From the NCBI GenBank assembly GCA_024233005.1, contig JACKQE010000003.1, positions 1 to 64,000 on the forward strand: DNA of 64,000 nucleotides. Reading direction: 5' to 3'. The notes below the pieces were generated by a model. It worked only from the letters and a program-made list of their open reading frames with translations, had not been told where the DNA came from and made no database searches. Positions within the stretch are counted from its first letter, which is position 1. The number at the start of each line of letters is the position of its first letter. Positions 60,283-64,000 of the stretch are shown here, piece by piece. The translations under genes and the position numbers were made by a program. This DNA is from Akkermansiaceae bacterium. Lineage in GTDB: Bacteria; Verrucomicrobiota; Verrucomicrobiia; Verrucomicrobiales; DEV007.

Positions 60283-61553
60283 ACCGTCCGTTTTACACCG
60301 GGTTTGACACCGCGACCCGGATGCCCTCGCAGCCTCGTCCTGAGGACTACCGCTCGGCCTTTCAAGTGGACCGGGACCGGATCATCCACACCGCCGCCTT
60401 CCGTCGCCTCCAGAACAAAACCCAGGTCTTTCTTTCAGGGGAATACGACTTTTACCGGACCCGGCTGACCCATTCCATCGAAGTCGCCCAGATCGGCCGG
60501 TCCATCTGTGCCCGGCTCGCCGCAACCAACCCGCTGCAAGGACCGGATGGCCGCATCGATGGGGATCTCGTCGAAGCAGCCTGCCTTGCCCATGACATCG
60601 GTCATCCACCTTTCGGCCACACCGGAGAACGGACCTTGAACCGACAGATGCGTCCCTATGGAGGCTTCGAAGGGAATGCGCAGACCCTCCGCCTGCTCAC
60701 CCGGACCATCTTTTCCGGACAACACAATGGGATGAATCCGACCCGCGCCTTCATGGACGCGGTGCTCAAATACAAAACACTCCATAGCCAACTGACCGAT
60801 CCGGAAAACCATTTTATCTACGACGATCAGGAGCCTGATCTGGCATTTGTGTTGGACGGGGAGGCCTTTCCTGAGAGTCTCCCGCCCGGAGTGGAACGCG
60901 ATGCCGTCCGTTCCATCGAATGCCAAATCATGGATTGGGCCGATGACACCGCCTACTCCCTGAATGATGTGGCCGACGGCATCCGGGCCGGCTTCATCAC
61001 CTGTGACCGCATCGAACGCTGGGCGGAGGACCAATCTTTGGAGGAGGAGGTTTCCCAATATGTCGTGAAACTTTGCGACACCATCCGCCGGGACCGCGTC
61101 GAGTCCCGGTTGAACCGGAAAATCGGGGAGTTCATCGCGGCCGCGGGGTTGGTGGAGGATTCCACTTTTCTCGGAACCAAGACCGGTCGGCACCGGCTGC
61201 GGCTGGTCATCGGGCGCGACGCCGCACAGGAATGCCGGCTCTACAAAAAGCTTTCCTCCGCCCTGGTCTTCCAATCGCCCCAACTCCAACAACTCGACCG
61301 GAAAGCGGACCAGATCCTTTCCAAGTTGTTCGGCGCTTTCGCCGAAGAATACATCGTGCCGGACCGCCCTGGCCGGAACCATTTCCGCATCCTGCCCGCG
61401 GATGAAGAAAAGGTCGTGTGGGAAGCCGGCTCTGAAGCCGCCCGTGCCCGTTTGGTCTGTGACGCGGTGGCCAGCATGACCGATGGGTTTGCTTCCCGAA
61501 CCTATCAAAGACTCTTCGATGCGGCCTTCGGATCCATCCTCGACCTGATCTGA
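60279..61553 (+). CDS. dGTPase-like HD-domain dNTP triphosphohydrolase
   Basis: A 424-aa HD-superfamily enzyme that splits dNTPs into deoxynucleoside and triphosphate. The start FRRLQNKTQVF near 40, the HD metal motifs THSIEVAQIGRS and HDIGHPPFGHTGE, and MDWADDTAYSLNDVADG are the family hallmarks. Length and motifs match the type-2/short dGTPase group. It controls dNTP pools and in some bacteria restricts phage. The overlap with the upstream exported protein gene by 4 bases is unexplained by function. Confidence 0.92.
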   Translation: MNRPFYTGFDTATRMPSQPRPEDYRSAFQVDRDRIIHTAAFRRLQNKTQVFLSGEYDFYRTRLTHSIEVAQIGRSICARLAATNPLQGPDGRIDGDLVEAACLAHDIGHPPFGHTGERTLNRQMRPYGGFEGNAQTLRLLTRTIFSGQHNGMNPTRAFMDAVLKYKTLHSQLTDPENHFIYDDQEPDLAFVLDGEAFPESLPPGVERDAVRSIECQIMDWADDTAYSLNDVADGIRAGFITCDRIERWAEDQSLEEEVSQYVVKLCDTIRRDRVESRLNRKIGEFIAAAGLVEDSTFLGTKTGRHRLRLVIGRDAAQECRLYKKLSSALVFQSPQLQQLDRKADQILSKLFGAFAEEYIVPDRPGRNHFRILPADEEKVVWEAGSEAARARLVCDAVASMTDGFASRTYQRLFDAAFGSILDLI

Positions 61554-61675
61554 TTTCCAAGACCGACGAGGCCTTCCATTCCGAGATACGGCAGGAACAA
61601 ATGTGTTTGATTCTAAATAGCTAATTAACCATATACCGTCATATCAAATTAACCCCTTTGGTGGGATTTTCGTTG

Positions 61676-61686
61676 TGCATCATGCA
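61676..61686. promoter_or_regulatory. Short palindrome in the arsR-type promoter region
   Basis: TGCAT-C-ATGCA lies about 50 bases before the ArsR-type gene in an AT-rich stretch. It may be an operator; support is weak. Confidence 0.3.
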
Positions 61687-61736
61687 AACTTGGGTAGGGT
61701 TTTGATGCTACCCAGCAGTGGGCCCAGCTTCCCCAG

Positions 61737-62096
61737 ATGAAGAATGCGCAGCGTACAAAAAAGAATGCCACCGTTGAACTGCAACGCAGCGTTCTTGAAA
61801 GGCTCGCCACCGTCTTCAAACTGCTGTCGGAGCCGACCAGGCTTGCCATCCTGCATGAGTTGAGGAATCGGAGCCAGTCCGTGGGAGAGTTGGTGGCGAC
61901 CTTGGGCACTTCACAAGCAAACGTGTCCAAGCAATTGCGCATTCTGTTTGACCACAGCATTCTGGGTCGCAAGCAATCAGGCAACCAAGTGTTCTACGAG
62001 ATTCTGGAACCCGGCGTTTTTGGGCTCTGCGCGGAAGTCTGCCGGCTCCTCAATCGACGGGCCGAAAATAACGGCCATATCCAGTACGACATCTGA
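61737..62096 (+). CDS. ArsR/SmtB family transcriptional regulator
   Basis: A 119-aa winged-helix repressor. The core reads LSEPTRLAILHELRNR, then SVGELVATLGTSQANVSKQLRIL for the recognition helix and the wing GRKQSGNQVFYEI. The usual ELCVC metal-binding motif is absent, and Cys appears only late (LCAEVCRLL), so a metal role is uncertain. The preceding 183 bases are AT-rich and contain a short palindrome. Its targets are not evident. Confidence 0.88.
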   Translation: MKNAQRTKKNATVELQRSVLERLATVFKLLSEPTRLAILHELRNRSQSVGELVATLGTSQANVSKQLRILFDHSILGRKQSGNQVFYEILEPGVFGLCAEVCRLLNRRAENNGHIQYDI

Positions 62097-62252
62097 GTTC
62101 GGCATCGGAATCCTGCTTGCCATGGCGGCAACCCCATCGCACGGTGGGAGGTGCGCTTTTTGTTCCCATCACAGGACTGGACCGGACGTCCTCTTGGGCT
62201 TTCCGAAATCCTCCTGCCGGGTTCCTCGGAAATCAACCCCTTGAACGACGCC

Positions 62253-62516
62253 ATGGATGCGTATGCGATTGCCATGTTGTTGGTCATCGCCTTCATCTCC
62301 CTCAGTGTCGCCGCCCTGGGGGGATACCTTTATTGGCGGGCGCATCACCCCTTGCCTGAACCGGAATCTCTGGACCGTTTTTTTGAAGAACACGGCGGCA
62401 GTCCTGCTCTCGACGACGGGCTCCCATCCGAGTCCACGAAGCGTGAATCTCCAGCCGGTCCGGAATCCTGGGAACGCCCCGCGGACTGGTGGAGGAATCC
62501 GGATGGAGACCTCTGA
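62253..62516 (+). CDS. Small single-pass membrane protein
   Basis: An 87-aa protein with one N-terminal membrane helix (IAMLLVIAFISLSVAALGGYL) and a short acidic C-terminal tail rich in Pro and Glu. No family was recognised. The ATG at 62253 is preferred; a longer frame from 62151 adds a non-membrane stretch. It may share a transcript with the ArsR-type gene. Confidence 0.55.
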   Translation: MDAYAIAMLLVIAFISLSVAALGGYLYWRAHHPLPEPESLDRFFEEHGGSPALDDGLPSESTKRESPAGPESWERPADWWRNPDGDL

Positions 62517-62535
62517 GCGGAGGCCGTCCCTCCCT

Positions 62536-63192
62536 TCATTCCGGCCCCTGGCCATGGTTCGGGTTCAGCACCATGTCGGTGTTTCCATCGGCCCGGACCA
62601 CGATGACCTGTGACACTGACGCTGGAGCCACTTCCTCAATGACCACCACCTGCCCGGAACGGGCCGGCAGGACCGGACGTTCATGAGTGCGGAGCTGAAA
62701 CTCCGAAGAAGGAGTGATCCAAGGGATGGCGGCGCCTCTTTGGAGATGCCTCAATTCAATCATGTTGAGGTATTTCCCCTCCAAATCGGTCCACTCTCGC
62801 GGATAGGCGTCCCCGTGGTCGCGGGCGTAGGCTTCACAGGCGAGATACAGTTTCGCGGCGGCATCGCACTTTTTCTGGATGCGCAACGCATCAACTTTTT
62901 CTGTCACTGCGGGCAGTCCAAAGTAAAGCCCCGCCGCCAGAGGTGGGGTCAGCACGATGGTGAAGTAGCCACAAAGAAGCCCCAGAAGTGCCGCCGGCCG
63001 CCCCCGAAGCCGGCCTTTGGAATGCGCGATGCGCGTCAGGGCGATATGACCACAGAACACTCCGATCAGGGCGAGGACGAAGCCCACCGCAATAAGAAGC
63101 GTTGGCAGGGCGAGAATTCCCAAAATCAGGCTGGCCACCGCCAGCGCGGAAAAGTGGGCGACCGGCCTTTGTCGGGGGGAATGGGCTTTCAT
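62536..63192 (-). CDS. DUF4190-type membrane protein
   Basis: A 218-aa protein. The first 85 residues match DUF4190 (ALAVASLILGILALPTLLI, GVFCGHIALTRI) with two or three membrane helices, and the rest is a soluble domain with a pilin-like helix (AAKLYLACEAYARDHGDAYP) and beta-strands. The pattern resembles verrucomicrobial/planctomycete proteins with a pseudopilin-like region. Function unknown. It lies 31 bases downstream of rex. Confidence 0.75.
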   Translation of the reverse strand: MKAHSPRQRPVAHFSALAVASLILGILALPTLLIAVGFVLALIGVFCGHIALTRIAHSKGRLRGRPAALLGLLCGYFTIVLTPPLAAGLYFGLPAVTEKVDALRIQKKCDAAAKLYLACEAYARDHGDAYPREWTDLEGKYLNMIELRHLQRGAAIPWITPSSEFQLRTHERPVLPARSGQVVVIEEVAPASVSQVIVVRADGNTDMVLNPNHGQGPE

Positions 63193-63223
63193 CCCGGTAG
63201 GGTCTCGGATCTCCGCCGCCGGA

Positions 63224-63844
63224 TCACCGGATGAAATAACTCAGATTCTCCAGCTCGATGGCGAGGTCCACCTGATTCACGAAAACGGAATCGGGAACTT
63301 CCAGCACAGTTGGGGAGAAATTAAGGATCGCCTGGATGCCCACTTCAACCAACACATTGGCCACGGACTGGGCCACCTGTGAAGGCACCGACAGAATCGC
63401 CATTTTGACGCCATGGCGAGCCACGATCTCTCCGAGCCGTTGCATGGCGAAAATGGGAAGCTTGGTCTCACGCAGGCGCACCTTGTCCGGGAATGCGTCG
63501 AAAGCCGCGATGATTTCAAAGCCCTCTTTCCCAAATCCGCTGTAACCGAGGAGAGCTGAACCGAGATTTCCCACCCCGATCAGAATCACCGGCTGGAGTC
63601 TCGCGGTGCCAAGCACCTCGGTGATGGCATCGGACAAGGTCCCGACATCATACCCCAAGCCACGGGTGCCGAATTGTCCCACGTAGCCCAAATCTTTCCG
63701 CAACTGGGTGCTCTTCACGCCGGCCGCCTTGGCGAGCGCTTCAGACGAAACCGTGCGTCCCCCGGTGGTCCGGAGGTGGTTCAGACAGCGTTGGTAAAGG
63801 GACAGGCGATAGACTGCTTTGCGGGGGATATCAACTTTCGTCAC
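63224..63844 (-). CDS. rex: Redox-sensing transcriptional repressor Rex
   Basis: A 206-aa Rex repressor that senses the NADH/NAD+ ratio and controls fermentation and respiration genes. The N-terminal winged helix (SSEALAKAAGVKSTQLRKDL) precedes a Rossmann NAD(H)-binding domain with GVGNLGSALLGY and a C-terminal domain-swapped helix (FVNQVDLAIELENL). Family N-termini resemble VTKVDIPRKAVYRLSLYQRCL, so the GTG at 63844 is the likely start; the frame also allows 63871. A Rex-like operator lies just upstream. Confidence 0.94.
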   Translation of the reverse strand: MTKVDIPRKAVYRLSLYQRCLNHLRTTGGRTVSSEALAKAAGVKSTQLRKDLGYVGQFGTRGLGYDVGTLSDAITEVLGTARLQPVILIGVGNLGSALLGYSGFGKEGFEIIAAFDAFPDKVRLRETKLPIFAMQRLGEIVARHGVKMAILSVPSQVAQSVANVLVEVGIQAILNFSPTVLEVPDSVFVNQVDLAIELENLSYFIR

Positions 63845-63860
63845 TTGTGAAATTTCGCAA
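63845..63860. promoter_or_regulatory. Rex-operator-like palindrome at the rex start
   Basis: TTGTGAAA-TTTCGCAA, one mismatch from a perfect palindrome, directly before the GTG at 63844. It resembles the Rex consensus TTGTGAA-N4-TTCACAA but is two bases shorter. It suggests autorepression by blocking the ribosome site. Confidence 0.45.
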
Positions 63861-64000
63861 AGAATGCGCAAAAGTCAATCGAAGGAGAGGGCAAGCGTGC
63901 GGTCGTTCCAGATCGCGACCGGTCTATAAGCGAGGGGGGAGACCGTTTTTGCAGAACCATTTTCCCATGTGGCGGCCTCTGTGTTCGCCAATTTTTTGGG

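Overview
The window reads as a GC-rich chromosome segment from the PVC group, most likely Verrucomicrobiota. This is an inference from gene content: a secreted sulfatase, a Tat-signal Gfo/Idh/MocA oxidoreductase, a DUF4838 protein, OpgG/OpgH glucan synthesis, many signalling proteins, and IF-3 with a long acidic/His tail. No rRNA or complete tRNA gene was seen.

Region 1 (1 to about 13.6 kb) is the end of an integrated element. It is bounded on the right by a tyrosine integrase and the 3' part of a tRNA-Leu(UAA) gene; the other end lies left of the window. On the minus strand it carries a defence operon: HsdM, a DUF262/HNH/AlbA_2 fusion, Fic, and a second HsdM cut by the window edge. It also has a small HTH regulator, a replication module (primase/TOPRIM protein plus DUF3987 protein), an AlpA/Xis-like protein, an unknown protein and the integrase. 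An IS110/IS1111-type element has split the DUF3987 gene. Its 3' noncoding tail contains a 9-base match to the target flank, as expected of a bridge/seek RNA guide.

Region 2 (13.9-27.5 kb) holds a LysR regulator divergent from a metallophosphoesterase, then a pentameric ligand-gated ion channel. Convergent with the channel is a seven-gene minus-strand operon: membrane protein, PrmC-like methyltransferase, hybrid histidine kinase, response regulator, REC-adenylate cyclase, LysA-like PLP enzyme and methyltransferase. A membrane protein/TPR protein pair diverges from it.

Region 3 (27.7-32.5 kb) holds a sulfatase followed by ileS and lspA. Region 4 (32.8-38.3 kb) is a candidate signalling cassette: a transmembrane Ser/Thr kinase, an FHA-class III cyclase and a convergent cyclic-nucleotide-gated potassium channel. 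The proposed logic is phosphorylation, FHA docking, cNMP production and channel gating.

Region 5 (38.6-54.1 kb) holds an oxidoreductase, infC with an apparent AUA start codon, an opgG-orf-opgH operon, a hydrolase, a large DUF4838 protein, a transposase remnant and a large unrecognised secreted protein. Region 6 (54.9-64 kb) is mostly housekeeping: ubiE/menG-like methyltransferase, M48 lipoprotein protease, 5-formyl-THF cyclo-ligase, cysteine desulfurase, esterase, a secreted protein coupled to a dGTPase-like HD protein, an ArsR regulator, small membrane proteins and Rex. All calls are from reading the sequence by eye; no database search was run.
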